Below are positions 40,786-49,124 of a stretch of DNA of 64,000 nt, in pieces. This stretch comes from Idiomarina xiamenensis 10-D-4 (GTDB lineage: Bacteria; Pseudomonadota; Gammaproteobacteria; Enterobacterales; Alteromonadaceae). The stretch's first letter is position 1. The number at the start of each line of letters is the position of its first letter. The notes below the pieces were generated by a model. That model was not told the DNA's origin. It saw nothing but the letters and a program-made list of their open reading frames with translations, and made no database searches. A program made the translations under genes and the position numbers. The stretch is from contig NZ_AMRG01000008.1 in assembly GCF_000299895.1 (NCBI RefSeq), forward strand, positions 62,001-126,000. The letters are read 5' to 3'.

Positions 40786-41586
40786 CTACATGAGAATAAA
40801 TAAAAATAACCCAATGCCCAGCAACAACCGGTAAATCACAAACGGTAGCATGCCCATACGCTCGATGATGCGTAAAAAGAAGTGAATGCAGAGGTAAGCG
40901 CTGATCGCCGATACGACAACGCCGGTGAGCAGTGGCAACCACTCGACGGTTTGTGGCTGCTGCGCTAATTTTAGCCCTTGATAACCACCGGCCATGACGA
41001 TGATCGGAATCGACAGCAAGAAAGAAAACTTAGCCGCTTGTTCACGCGCCATTCCCAGCATGAGTCCTGCGGTCATGGTTATTCCCGAGCGCGAAGTACC
41101 AGGGATCAAGGCGATAGCCTGGGCCACACCGATGAACAACGCTTGTGCTAAGGACAGTTCGGTCATCTGCAGACCTTGGTTGCTGGCGCGACGGTCAGCC
41201 CACCACAACAGCAGACCAAAGACAATGGTGGTGGTCGCAATAACCGCTATCGAACGCGCCCAGTGCTCGACTAAATCACTGCCGAATAAGCCAGCTAAAC
41301 CAGCCGGTATCGTCGCCCAAATAATCAACCAAGCTTGCCGTGAGGCGACGCTATGACGCCCGCCAAGCGAGGCAAACCAGCCGCTAAGTAATGCCCAGAC
41401 TTGCTGTCGGAAATAGCTTACCACGGCGATTAGCGTGCCTAAGTGCACAGCGACATCGAACGCTAAGCCTTGATCCTGCCAACCCAACACATGTGAGGGT
41501 AAAATCAGATGGGCTGAACTTGAAATCGGTAGAAATTCAGTAAGGCCTTGAATGATTGCAAGATAAATAGCATCAATTACGCTCAT
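40786..41586 (-). CDS. uppP: Undecaprenyl-diphosphatase UppP (BacA)
   Basis: Integral membrane phosphatase that recycles undecaprenyl pyrophosphate to the monophosphate carrier used for peptidoglycan and O-antigen synthesis; overproduction gives bacitracin resistance. The 266-residue product has the two signature motifs, [14 protein letters not shown] near residue 15 and PGTSRSGIT near residue 160, within about eight helices. It ends in [16 protein letters not shown] lies ten bases before the ATG. It is downstream of folB-folK on the same strand, as bacA is near folB in E. coli. Confidence 0.95.
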   Translation of the reverse strand: MSVIDAIYLAIIQGLTEFLPISSSAHLILPSHVLGWQDQGLAFDVAVHLGTLIAVVSYFRQQVWALLSGWFASLGGRHSVASRQAWLIIWATIPAGLAGLFGSDLVEHWARSIAVIATTTIVFGLLLWWADRRASNQGLQMTELSLAQALFIGVAQAIALIPGTSRSGITMTAGLMLGMAREQAAKFSFLLSIPIIVMAGGYQGLKLAQQPQTVEWLPLLTGVVVSAISAYLCIHFFLRIIERMGMLPFVIYRLLLGIGLFLFILM

Positions 41587-41614
41587 TAACGAGTATTCCT
41601 TGTAGTCATGCTGT

Positions 41615-42133
41615 TCATAGTAGAGCCGCTAAGCGCTGCGCTAACCAGTCATCGGGTAACGCCTTTAACTCACCACCCTGAGCAAATTGTGGGTGTTGTG
41701 ACCACAGGCTGGCTAAATCGAGCGCTAACGTAGGATGCTGACGAGTCGGTTCGAGTTCGGCTAATGGCCTCAGTACAAAGGCGTTTTCACAAATTTCAGC
41801 GCGCGGCACGTCAAGCGCGCCGTGGCTGACCCAATCATCATAGAGCAGTAAATCAATATCTAAGTTCCGCGAGCTAAATTTCGGCGCATCGTTGGCTTTG
41901 CCAAACTGCGCTTCAATGGCTTTGCAATGCGCGACTACCGCTTGCGGGCTTTGCTCGGTCTGTGCACGCAGCACTAAATTATAAAAATCAGCGCCGTCGA
42001 AGCCCACCGCCGGGCTTTGGTATACCCGTGACCAAGCTACCTGCGCGAACACGCCTTGCAGTGCCAACACACCAGCAGGAATGTGCTGTTGAGGCTGAAT
42101 ATTCGAACCGATACCTAATAGTATGGTAGCCAC
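41615..42133 (-). CDS. folK: HPPK, 2-amino-4-hydroxy-6-hydroxymethyldihydropteridine pyrophosphokinase
   Basis: Folate synthesis kinase transferring pyrophosphate to 6-hydroxymethyl-dihydropterin. The 172-residue product has [10 protein letters not shown] at the start, [16 protein letters not shown] (the RxLDIDLLL metal/substrate motif) and [19 protein letters not shown]. The start is GTG 42133, five bases after the folB stop and without a clear ribosome site, so translation depends on folB. Many gammaproteobacteria keep folK next to panB or pcnB; here it follows folB, its pathway predecessor. Confidence 0.93.
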   Translation of the reverse strand: MATILLGIGSNIQPQQHIPAGVLALQGVFAQVAWSRVYQSPAVGFDGADFYNLVLRAQTEQSPQAVVAHCKAIEAQFGKANDAPKFSSRNLDIDLLLYDDWVSHGALDVPRAEICENAFVLRPLAELEPTRQHPTLALDLASLWSQHPQFAQGGELKALPDDWLAQRLAALL

Positions 42134-42138
42134 TGGCG

Positions 42139-42504
42139 TTACTGATACTCGTTAGCCTGACGGCTAATACGCACCGCCACCTGTTGCGCGGCGGCAACCG
42201 CGGCGGGTTTTGCCACTTTGACCTGCACTTGGCGCACGGCAAATTGTTGTAACACCAGCTTGGCAATATCTTCGGCAACAGTCTCGATCAATTGCCGCGG
42301 TTGCGCTTGCAGTAATTCGGTTATAGCGTCACTCACGCGGGCATAATCAACAGCCAAGTCAATATTGTCCTGCTCTGCCGCTGGACGGTTGTCGCAGTCC
42401 ATCACGACATCGATCACTAACGTTTGCTGAATGGTTTTCTCCCACTCATAAACGCCGATGACGGTATCGACGCGTAATGCCTCTATCAGAACCTGATCTG
42501 TCAC
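42139..42504 (-). CDS. folB: Dihydroneopterin aldolase FolB
   Basis: Cleaves 7,8-dihydroneopterin to 6-hydroxymethyl-dihydropterin and glycolaldehyde, the step just before FolK. The 121-residue product shows VLIEALRVDTVIGVYEWEK (with the conserved Glu), DLAVDYARVSD, and LIETVAEDIAKLVL with the family's ETVAE motif, followed by VQVKVAKP. It begins the leftward folB-folK unit and is divergent from plsY, as in E. coli. The 181-base divergent gap presumably holds both promoters; I see no clear operators in it. Confidence 0.94.
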   Translation of the reverse strand: MTDQVLIEALRVDTVIGVYEWEKTIQQTLVIDVVMDCDNRPAAEQDNIDLAVDYARVSDAITELLQAQPRQLIETVAEDIAKLVLQQFAVRQVQVKVAKPAAVAAAQQVAVRISRQANEYQ

Positions 42505-42685
42505 GATTATTCTCTTATCTTGCCTTTCGAACGTGGAAATTCACAGATATACTACTTATGCTGATGATATCAGTGAGAATGAGCCTATTTTTTACTATCG
42601 GCACGCAAATTTCTATGCTGTTGCGATAAAGGCTTTTATTTACGGCAACGAATACTAACGTAAGTTATCGACGAAACGAACCCCG

Positions 42686-43273
42686 ATGAGCGCATTGACT
42701 CTATTAATGATCATTATTGCCTACCTGTTCGGCTCTATCAGCAGCGCGGTACTGATCTGTCGTGTCATGGGATTACCCGATCCCCGCCAATCCGGTTCGC
42801 AAAATCCCGGCGCGACTAACGTTTATCGAATCGGAGGCCGCTGGCCAGCTATTTTGACGCTGGTGTTTGATGTGCTTAAAGGTATGCTGCCGGTATGGAG
42901 TTCTTATTACTTAGGTATTGAACCGTTCTTTTTAGGTATCATCGCGGTGGCCGCCTGCTTGGGCCATATCTTTCCGTTATACTTTCACTTTCGCGGTGGC
43001 AAAGCCGTTGCTACAGCCTTAGGCGCTATGTTCCCGGTAGCTTGGGAAATGGCATTATTACTCATCGCGACCTGGGTTATCGTGTTCCGTATCAGCCGCG
43101 TTTCCTCGTTAGCAGCCCTGATCACGGTCAGTTTGGCACCATTTTATGCCTACTGGATAAAACCCAAATACACCGTACCCGTGATCATGATATCGCTACT
43201 GATACTTTGGCGCCATCAAGCCAACATCTTACGTTTGGCTAAGGGTCAAGAAGGTTCATTTAAGCGGCGCTAA
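42686..43273 (+). CDS. plsY: Acyl-phosphate glycerol-3-phosphate acyltransferase PlsY
   Basis: Integral membrane enzyme that makes lysophosphatidic acid from acyl-phosphate and glycerol 3-phosphate; PlsC, also in this window, does the next acylation. The 195-residue product has about five helices and the three conserved loops: [26 protein letters not shown] and [21 protein letters not shown]. Its last 18 bases overlap the convergent tsaD 3' end. Divergent from folB. Confidence 0.95.
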   Translation: MSALTLLMIIIAYLFGSISSAVLICRVMGLPDPRQSGSQNPGATNVYRIGGRWPAILTLVFDVLKGMLPVWSSYYLGIEPFFLGIIAVAACLGHIFPLYFHFRGGKAVATALGAMFPVAWEMALLLIATWVIVFRISRVSSLAALITVSLAPFYAYWIKPKYTVPVIMISLLILWRHQANILRLAKGQEGSFKRR

Positions 43274-44272
43274 GTCGGCTAACGGCCAGCGTGGATAGGT
43301 TTTAATGGCGGTATCAGCACGCTCACCTGCTAACAATCGTTGGCACCCGGCATAAGCGATCATAGCACCGTTATCGGTACAGAATTCTGGCCGCGGATAA
43401 AACACCTCCCCTGACAACTTATTCATGGTTTGCTGTAAGGTCTCGCGCAGGTACTGATTAGCACTAACACCGCCAGCAACCACCAGCCGCTTTAATCCAG
43501 TTTGTTTCAGTGCTCGACGGCATTTAATGACCAAGGTATCGACTACCGCCTCTTGAAAAGCACGAGCAATGTCGGCGCGTGCTTGTTCTCTATCATCGGC
43601 GGCAGCAATAGTATTCGCTGCAAAGGTTTTTAAACCACTAAAGGAAAAGTCTAAACCCGGGCGGTCGGTCATCGGTCGGGGAAATTGATAAATACCGCTA
43701 CGGCCTTGCTCGGCTAGTTTGGCCAGGCGCGGTCCTCCGGGATAATCCAGCCCCATTAATTTTGCCGTTTTATCAAAGGCTTCACCGGCGGCATCATCCA
43801 CCGATTCGCCTAATAATTGATAGCTGCCAATACCGTCGACACGCACTAGCTGCGTATGTCCACCGGAGACTAGCAGAGCAACAAAGGGAAACTGCGGACG
43901 AGGGCTTTCTAACATAGGTGCCAGTAAATGGCCTTCCATATGATGCACCGCGACGGCTGGTTTATCCCAACCATAAGCAAGGCTGCGCCCAATACAGGCG
44001 CCAACCAACAACGCGCCAACCAGCCCGGGTCCAGCGGTATAAGCTACGCCATCAATATCTTCGGCGCTTAATTGGGCTTGCTGTAACGCCGCTTCAATTA
44101 ACGGCAGTGTTTTACGAATGTGGTCGCGCGATGCCAGTTCAGGTACCACACCACCGTAATCGGCGTGCAGTTTAACCTGACTATAAAGCTGATGAGCCAA
44201 TAAACCTTGCTCGCTTTGGTAAATAGCAATACCGGTTTCATCACAAGAACTTTCGATACCTAATACGCGCAT
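43256..44272 (-). CDS. tsaD: tRNA threonylcarbamoyladenosine transferase TsaD
   Basis: Catalytic subunit that moves threonylcarbamoyl to A37 of ANN-decoding tRNAs, together with TsaB and TsaE. The 338-residue product begins [18 protein letters not shown] and carries the iron-binding His111-Met-Glu-Gly-His115, [19 protein letters not shown] and the C-terminal [13 protein letters not shown]. Length and numbering match E. coli TsaD. In most gammaproteobacteria it is divergent from rpsU-dnaG-rpoD; here it lies downstream of a PhoD-like gene and pilT on the same strand. Confidence 0.97.
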   Translation of the reverse strand: MRVLGIESSCDETGIAIYQSEQGLLAHQLYSQVKLHADYGGVVPELASRDHIRKTLPLIEAALQQAQLSAEDIDGVAYTAGPGLVGALLVGACIGRSLAYGWDKPAVAVHHMEGHLLAPMLESPRPQFPFVALLVSGGHTQLVRVDGIGSYQLLGESVDDAAGEAFDKTAKLMGLDYPGGPRLAKLAEQGRSGIYQFPRPMTDRPGLDFSFSGLKTFAANTIAAADDREQARADIARAFQEAVVDTLVIKCRRALKQTGLKRLVVAGGVSANQYLRETLQQTMNKLSGEVFYPRPEFCTDNGAMIAYAGCQRLLAGERADTAIKTYPRWPLADLAPLK

Positions 44273-44351
44273 AAACCTGCCGCTAACTGCTAATGAAAAT
44301 CGCCGCTTAGTTTACCTGAATGCGGCTTTTTTGGCATTAATCAGTCGCATT

Positions 44352-45467
44352 TTAATTATCAGCGGTTAAGGTTTGCAACGCCAACTGCTGTTGTTGCAGA
44401 ACGCGTCCGTCGATATCACGCACACTGAGTAGCAACTGCGGTTGCTGGTTAGCCCACTGTATTTCAATACGACCATAATGCGCTTCAGGGTAGGCCTTGC
44501 CTTGACGATAACGGTTTGCACTGACAGCGCCACCGCCTCGATTGATGCTGCCGGAACTGATTTGCCATAACGGATAATCAACGGCACCTTGATGCACCGA
44601 TAAGTCGCCATAACGCTTTGAGCCAGCCACTAACACCACCCCATTTGCACGGCTGTCTCGCAGTGTTCGAAAAAGCCGCTGCTGAGCGGCGGGATAAGCT
44701 GACCAATTATCATGACCGTCAAAATCACTTAAGAATGCTTCGCTACTGCCAACAATGCGCACCTCAGCGGGCACTTGCAACTGTTCATTTAACCATTGCC
44801 ACTGGCTCTCACCGAGCAACTCATCGCTGTTATTCTGCTGCCAGCGCCCCTGATCATTAAACCAAGCCTGCAACCGCTGCCACCAAGATCGCGTAGTGAG
44901 CGACTGTCGATTCCAACGGCTATCTAACAAAATAATCTGCACGCGTTGCGGCGCCTGCCCTACCACTACGCTCTTATAAATGCCCTGCTGTTGATAATGA
45001 CGACCACTCGCTAGCGGCTCACGCCAGTAATCTAAAAATAAATTGCGCACCGCAAAACGTTCACCATTAGTACGTCCATCGGCATCAGCAATGGCATAAT
45101 CCTGAGCGCCCCATATACTCATTAACAACGAATTTAAGCGGGTTTGCCGTAAACCACGATAACGGTCCAATACGTCATAAGCGGAACGCATATCATCGAT
45201 ATCGTCGGCGTCAATATTGAGCGCGTTCCCCAGCAGCAGAAAAACATCGGGATCAGAGCGGCTAATGGCCTGCCAGACCGGCTGTGACCGGTCATGAGCT
45301 AAACAACAGCTAAATTCGATACGAGTATATTGCGCTTGCTTGGCGGCGATACTGGGCACCTGCCCCTGCGCCCATGTCACCACTGGCAACCCGCAGCCCA
45401 ACAGCAACCATAAAACGCCGCAACGCATGGTTTGTGTTAAACCGGGCCAGCAAGCGCGCTTGCTCAT
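44352..45467 (-). CDS. PhoD-like exported protein lacking metal-binding motifs (probable pseudoenzyme)
   Basis: A 371-residue exported protein (hydrophobic signal segment about residues 16-34) with the scaffold of the alkaline phosphatase D / PhoD-like family: PDVFLLLG, FLDYWREPLASGRHYQQQG, VQIILLDSRWNR, LLGESQWQWLNEQL and YPLWQISSGS. At the metal-site positions the sequence differs from the family: GD becomes Gly80-Asn81, WDDHDYG becomes Trp119-Gly-Ala-Gln-Asp-Tyr-Ala, and SGDRH becomes Ala281-Gly-Ser-Lys-Arg285. Hydrolase activity therefore looks lost. It overlaps the pilT stop by four bases (ATGA); an internal ATG at 45428 could be the start. Confidence 0.85.
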   Translation of the reverse strand: MSKRACWPGLTQTMRCGVLWLLLGCGLPVVTWAQGQVPSIAAKQAQYTRIEFSCCLAHDRSQPVWQAISRSDPDVFLLLGNALNIDADDIDDMRSAYDVLDRYRGLRQTRLNSLLMSIWGAQDYAIADADGRTNGERFAVRNLFLDYWREPLASGRHYQQQGIYKSVVVGQAPQRVQIILLDSRWNRQSLTTRSWWQRLQAWFNDQGRWQQNNSDELLGESQWQWLNEQLQVPAEVRIVGSSEAFLSDFDGHDNWSAYPAAQQRLFRTLRDSRANGVVLVAGSKRYGDLSVHQGAVDYPLWQISSGSINRGGGAVSANRYRQGKAYPEAHYGRIEIQWANQQPQLLLSVRDIDGRVLQQQQLALQTLTADN

Positions 45468-46504
45468 GGCGCAAAACTCTCGCGACTGACCGCTTTAGCT
45501 TGGGCATCATCACGGCTGATCTCGCCCGCGGCTAACAGTTTTTGTAAGCTTTGATCGAGCGTTTGCATGCCGGCATTGGCACCGGTCTGAATAGCTGAGT
45601 ACATTTGTGCCACTTTATCTTCGCGGATCAAGTTTTTAATCGCCGCGGTGCCCATCATGATCTCATGGGCAGCAATACGCCCGCCCTGTTGTCGCTTCAA
45701 CAGCGTCTGCGAAATAACGGCACGTAGCGATTCCGATAACATTGAGCGCGCCATCGGTTTATCATCGCCGGGGAAAACGTCAATAATACGATCGATGGTT
45801 TTAGCGGCCGAAGTGGTGTGCAGCGTACCCAACACCAAATGCCCCGTCTCCGCCGCCGTCAGTGCCAGACGAATGGTTTCTAAATCGCGCATCTCGCCCA
45901 CCAAGATAACGTCCGGATCTTCCCGCAACGCCGAGCGTAACGCCGCCGCGAAACTGAGTGTGTCACGATGCACTTCGCGTTGATTAATCAAACAACGCTG
46001 GGGTTGATGCACAAATTCAATCGGATCTTCAATTGTCAAAATGTGCTGCGAGGTTTCACGATTAATATAATCCACCATCGCCGCTAACGTGGTCGACTTA
46101 CCCGAGCCAGTCGGGCCAGTTACTAGCACGAGACCTCGTGGTAAACGTGCGATTTGTTGAAAAATAGCAGGCGCTTGTAATTGCTCTAGACTCAACACCT
46201 CAGCAGGAATGGTACGAAAAGCCGCGGCGATACCGTGTTGCTGAGTAAACACGTTAACGCGGAAGCGTGCGACGTTGTCGACCGCGATGGAAAAGTCGCA
46301 CTCTAGCTCTTGTTCATATTGCTGTTGCTGACGCTTATTCATGATGCCGTACATCATATCGGTGACAGTCGCGTGATCAAGCTCAGGTAATTGCAGCGGT
46401 CTAATATCGCCATCGATACGTAAACGAGGAGGTGAGCCAGCGGCTAGGTGCAAGTCAGAGGCGTTTTGTTTGACACTTAATGACAGTAATTGGTTAAGAT
46501 CCAT
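45464..46504 (-). CDS. pilT: Type IV pilus retraction ATPase PilT
   Basis: Cytosolic hexameric ATPase that depolymerises type IV pili for twitching. The 346-residue product has the N-terminal PAS-like domain, Walker A GPTGSGKS (residues 130-137), Asp box TIEDPIEF, Walker B region LREDPDVILVGEMRDLETI, His box TGHLVLGTLHTTSA and the C-terminal AIKNLIREDK motif required for retraction. It is divergent from yggS with only 37 bases between start codons, as in many gammaproteobacteria, and overlaps the PhoD-like gene by four bases. Confidence 0.95.
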   Translation of the reverse strand: MDLNQLLSLSVKQNASDLHLAAGSPPRLRIDGDIRPLQLPELDHATVTDMMYGIMNKRQQQQYEQELECDFSIAVDNVARFRVNVFTQQHGIAAAFRTIPAEVLSLEQLQAPAIFQQIARLPRGLVLVTGPTGSGKSTTLAAMVDYINRETSQHILTIEDPIEFVHQPQRCLINQREVHRDTLSFAAALRSALREDPDVILVGEMRDLETIRLALTAAETGHLVLGTLHTTSAAKTIDRIIDVFPGDDKPMARSMLSESLRAVISQTLLKRQQGGRIAAHEIMMGTAAIKNLIREDKVAQMYSAIQTGANAGMQTLDQSLQKLLAAGEISRDDAQAKAVSRESFAP

Positions 46505-46541
46505 GTATTGTTCCGATAATCAGTTTACAGCAGGACGCAGC

Positions 46542-47222
46542 ATGTCTAATAAGATAGCAGATAACCTGACTCAGGTGCGCGCAGAAATTCGCCAAGCGGC
46601 GGCCGCGGCTCAGCGCGACGCTGCCGACATCAACTTGGTGGCGGTCAGTAAAACCAAGCCCGCCGACGCTATCGAACAAGCCTATGCCGCCGGACAGCGT
46701 GCTTTCGGCGAGAATTATGTGCAAGAAGGCGTCGCTAAAGTGCAGCAATTGCAGACAGTCTGTAGCGATATTGTCTGGCATTTCATTGGTCCCATACAGT
46801 CCAATAAAAGCCGCGACGTGGCTGAACATTTTGACTGGGTGCAAAGCATCGACCGCGACAAGATCGCCAAGCGCTTAAATCAGCAACGTCCGTCTCATTT
46901 ACCGCCTCTACAGGTATTGATTCAAGTCAACATCGATGACGAAAGTAGTAAATCCGGCGTGCAGCCAGAGCAACTAATCGGGCTCGCGCAGTTTATTGTG
47001 GAGCATTGCGATAGGCTGTGCTTGCGCGGCATTATGGCGATACCCAGTAAACACGCCGACGAACACAGCTACAGCGCCATGCGCACCTTGTTTTCTGCGC
47101 TAGCGACCCAATATGATCAAGTAGATACCTTATCGATGGGCATGTCACAGGATCTCCAGCAAGCGATTGCTGGGGGTGCTACTATGGTACGCATCGGTAG
47201 CGCTATTTTTGGTGCAAGATAA
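46542..47222 (+). CDS. yggS: Pyridoxal phosphate homeostasis protein YggS
   Basis: PLP-binding TIM-barrel protein without catalytic activity that buffers PLP and affects amino-acid and vitamin B6 balance. The 226-residue product has the PLP lysine at residue 37 (VAVSKTKP), FGENYVQEG, WHFIGPIQSNKSR, and the C-terminal SMGMSQDLQQAI and GSAIFGAR. ATG 46542 (MSNKIADNLT) has AGGA six bases upstream and fits the family; an upstream in-frame start overlapping pilT is unlikely. First gene of yggS-proC-yggT. Confidence 0.95.
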   Translation: MSNKIADNLTQVRAEIRQAAAAAQRDAADINLVAVSKTKPADAIEQAYAAGQRAFGENYVQEGVAKVQQLQTVCSDIVWHFIGPIQSNKSRDVAEHFDWVQSIDRDKIAKRLNQQRPSHLPPLQVLIQVNIDDESSKSGVQPEQLIGLAQFIVEHCDRLCLRGIMAIPSKHADEHSYSAMRTLFSALATQYDQVDTLSMGMSQDLQQAIAGGATMVRIGSAIFGAR

Positions 47223-47257
47223 ATGAATACAGCGACGCTGTTAACAAGGGGAGAATT

Positions 47258-48082
47258 ATGACAGATATTCGTAAGATTGCCTTTATTGGTGCTGGCAACA
47301 TGACACAAAGCATTGTTGGAGGAATGGTCAGCAGTGGTTATCCCGCCGAGCAGATTTTTGTCAGTAATCCTAGCTCCGCCAAGTTAGAAAAAATGCAATC
47401 GACGTTGTCCGTCAACACCAGCCAAGATAACGCCGAAATTGCTCAACAAGCCGATGTGATTGTACTCGCGGTCAAACCGCAGTTAATGAAAGACGTGTGC
47501 GCAGCACTCCAAGCAAGTGTTGATAACTTATCGGAAAAACTCATTATTACGATTGCCGCCGGTATTCGTATGCCGAAATATCGACAGTATTTGAACGATG
47601 ATATTCGTATTATCCGCGTTATGCCAAATACCCCATCGTTAGTCAGCAAAGGGATGTCAGGTTTAGTCGCCGATGAACGCGTAGACGACGCTGATAAAGC
47701 TTATATTACCGAGGTTTTTGACGGCGTTGGCGAAACCCTTTGGGTTAGCGACGAAGACCAACTCGACATTTTGGGCGCGGTTGCCGGTAGCGGTCCGGCC
47801 TACTTTTTTGAATTCATGGCAGGCTTGCAAAAAGCCGCTGTCAGTTTAGGTTTTGATACCGCCAAAGCGCGCGAAATGGTACAACAAACTTGCTTAGGCG
47901 CCGCCGAAATGGCAAAGGCCAGCGAGCTGGAATTGGCTGAGTTACGCGCTCAAGTCACCAGTAAAGGTGGCTCCACTGCTAAAGGCGTGGAAGCCTACCA
48001 AAATGCCGATCTTGATGGTATTTCAGAGACTGCGGTCAAGGCAGCGGTAAAACGCAACCAAGAGATGGCCGAATTATTTTAA
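47258..48082 (+). CDS. proC: Pyrroline-5-carboxylate reductase ProC
   Basis: Last step of proline synthesis, reducing P5C with NADPH. The 274-residue product has the Rossmann motif FIGAGNMTQSIVGG, VILAVKPQ-like VIVLAVKPQ, RVMPNTPSLVSKGMSG, and the P5CR signature AELRAQVTSKGGSTAKGVEAY. AAGGGGAG precedes ATG 47258. It lies between yggS and yggT. proB and proA, which supply P5C, are also in the window about 8.5 kb downstream, as a separate operon. Confidence 0.97.
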   Translation: MTDIRKIAFIGAGNMTQSIVGGMVSSGYPAEQIFVSNPSSAKLEKMQSTLSVNTSQDNAEIAQQADVIVLAVKPQLMKDVCAALQASVDNLSEKLIITIAAGIRMPKYRQYLNDDIRIIRVMPNTPSLVSKGMSGLVADERVDDADKAYITEVFDGVGETLWVSDEDQLDILGAVAGSGPAYFFEFMAGLQKAAVSLGFDTAKAREMVQQTCLGAAEMAKASELELAELRAQVTSKGGSTAKGVEAYQNADLDGISETAVKAAVKRNQEMAELF

Positions 48083-48091
48083 GGACCGGTT

Positions 48092-48619
48092 ATGAATAAT
48101 GCGCTGCATTTTTTAGTAGAAACACTGATTGGGCTGTATTTAATGGTGGTCATTTTACGGCTTTGGTTACAAGCCGTGCAGGCCGATTATTACAACCCAC
48201 TCAGTCAATTTGTGGTGAAAGCCACGAACCCGCTGGTGAAACCGTTACGCACGATTTTACCGGTGCTCGGCAGGCTGGATTTAGCGGCATTAGTGGTCGC
48301 GTTACTGGTGGCGGCGTTAAAAGTGGCCGCTATATTGATGATTAATTATGGTGGTATATCGATTCCAGCCATATTACTTAACGCACCGATTGTGCTGCTA
48401 GCAGCATTTTTAAGCTTGCTGTTTTGGGTACTGATTATTCGGGCGATTTTGAGCTGGTTTTCGCAGGGTTATAACCCCATGGAGATGCTGCTAGCACAGC
48501 TAACCGAGCCATTGTTAGCACCCATCCGGCGTATTATTCCGACCGCTGGCGGCTTAGATTTTTCGGTGTTGATATTGATCATTATCGTGCAATTCTTGCG
48601 CATATTGATTACTGGCTAA
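48092..48619 (+). CDS. yggT: YggT family membrane protein
   Basis: Inner-membrane protein of 175 residues with two YggT repeats, each with paired helices. Repeat one contains YNPLSQFVVKATNPLVKPLR and repeat two YNPMEMLLAQLTEPLLAPIRR, the family's characteristic sequence followed by a helix. Linked in other bacteria to osmotic/ion tolerance and, in cyanobacteria and plants, to thylakoid or septum organisation; no defined activity. AGGA precedes the ATG, 9 bases after proC, so it belongs to the yggS-proC operon. Followed by a terminator. Confidence 0.92.
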   Translation: MNNALHFLVETLIGLYLMVVILRLWLQAVQADYYNPLSQFVVKATNPLVKPLRTILPVLGRLDLAALVVALLVAALKVAAILMINYGGISIPAILLNAPIVLLAAFLSLLFWVLIIRAILSWFSQGYNPMEMLLAQLTEPLLAPIRRIIPTAGGLDFSVLILIIIVQFLRILITG

Positions 48620-48646
48620 AAGCTTTTAAAGCCGTTAACAAGCTTT

Positions 48647-48652
48647 TATAAT
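48647..48652 (+). promoter_or_regulatory. Candidate -10 element for the DUF4426 gene
   Basis: A consensus TATAAT with a poor -35 (TTTTAA 17 bases upstream). The expected start site lies inside the 5' arm of the yggT terminator, so a transcript from here would lack part of that hairpin. Confidence 0.35.
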
Positions 48653-48654
48653 GA

Positions 48655-48683
48655 GGGTTCGATACTTGTTCGGACCCTTTTTT
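48655..48683 (+). terminator. Terminator after yggT, abutting the next start codon
   Basis: Arms GGGTTCGA (48655-48662) and TCGGACCC (48670-48677) pair over 8 bp with one G-U, 7-base loop, then six T ending directly before ATG 48684. Confidence 0.75.
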
Positions 48684-49118
48684 ATGCGCGTAATATCTAC
48701 CCTCATGCTACTGACAACACTGCTATTAAGCCCACTAAGTCAGGCTCAAAATATGAAGTCGTTAGGTGCTTGGGATGTTCATTACATTGCTTTCGCGGCA
48801 ACCTTTTTAACCCCGGAAATCGCTAACCAATATGGTATACAGCGTAGCGCTTATAAAGGCGTAGTGAATATCTCGCTGTTAGATAGCAGCAGTCAGGCAG
48901 CACAAGCTGCAGGCGTATCTGGCTATGCTTTAAATAGCCTGGGCCAGCGTCAAGAATTGGCCTTTAAAGAAGTTAAAGAGGGTGATGCCATTTATTATTT
49001 AGCGCAGGTTAATTATACCAATGCAGAAACCCTGCGCTTTATCATTGATTTAACGGATGGCCGTCAATCGCATCAACTGCGCTTTTCGCAAATCTTCTAT
49101 AGCGATTTAGACAATTAA
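48684..49118 (+). CDS. DUF4426 exported protein
   Basis: A 144-residue protein with a signal peptide (MRVISTLMLL to PLSQA) and a single beta-rich domain containing LGAWDVHYIAFAATFLTPEIA, NISLLDSS and VNYTNAETLRFIIDLT, matching DUF4426 proteins that recur between yggT and rdgB in gammaproteobacteria. Function unknown, probably periplasmic. ATG 48684 is chosen because the signal peptide begins there; an ATG at 48651 would place the terminator inside the coding region. Convergent with the antiporter gene, stop codons 6 bases apart. Confidence 0.85.
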   Translation: MRVISTLMLLTTLLLSPLSQAQNMKSLGAWDVHYIAFAATFLTPEIANQYGIQRSAYKGVVNISLLDSSSQAAQAAGVSGYALNSLGQRQELAFKEVKEGDAIYYLAQVNYTNAETLRFIIDLTDGRQSHQLRFSQIFYSDLDN

Positions 49119-49124
49119 ACGCTT

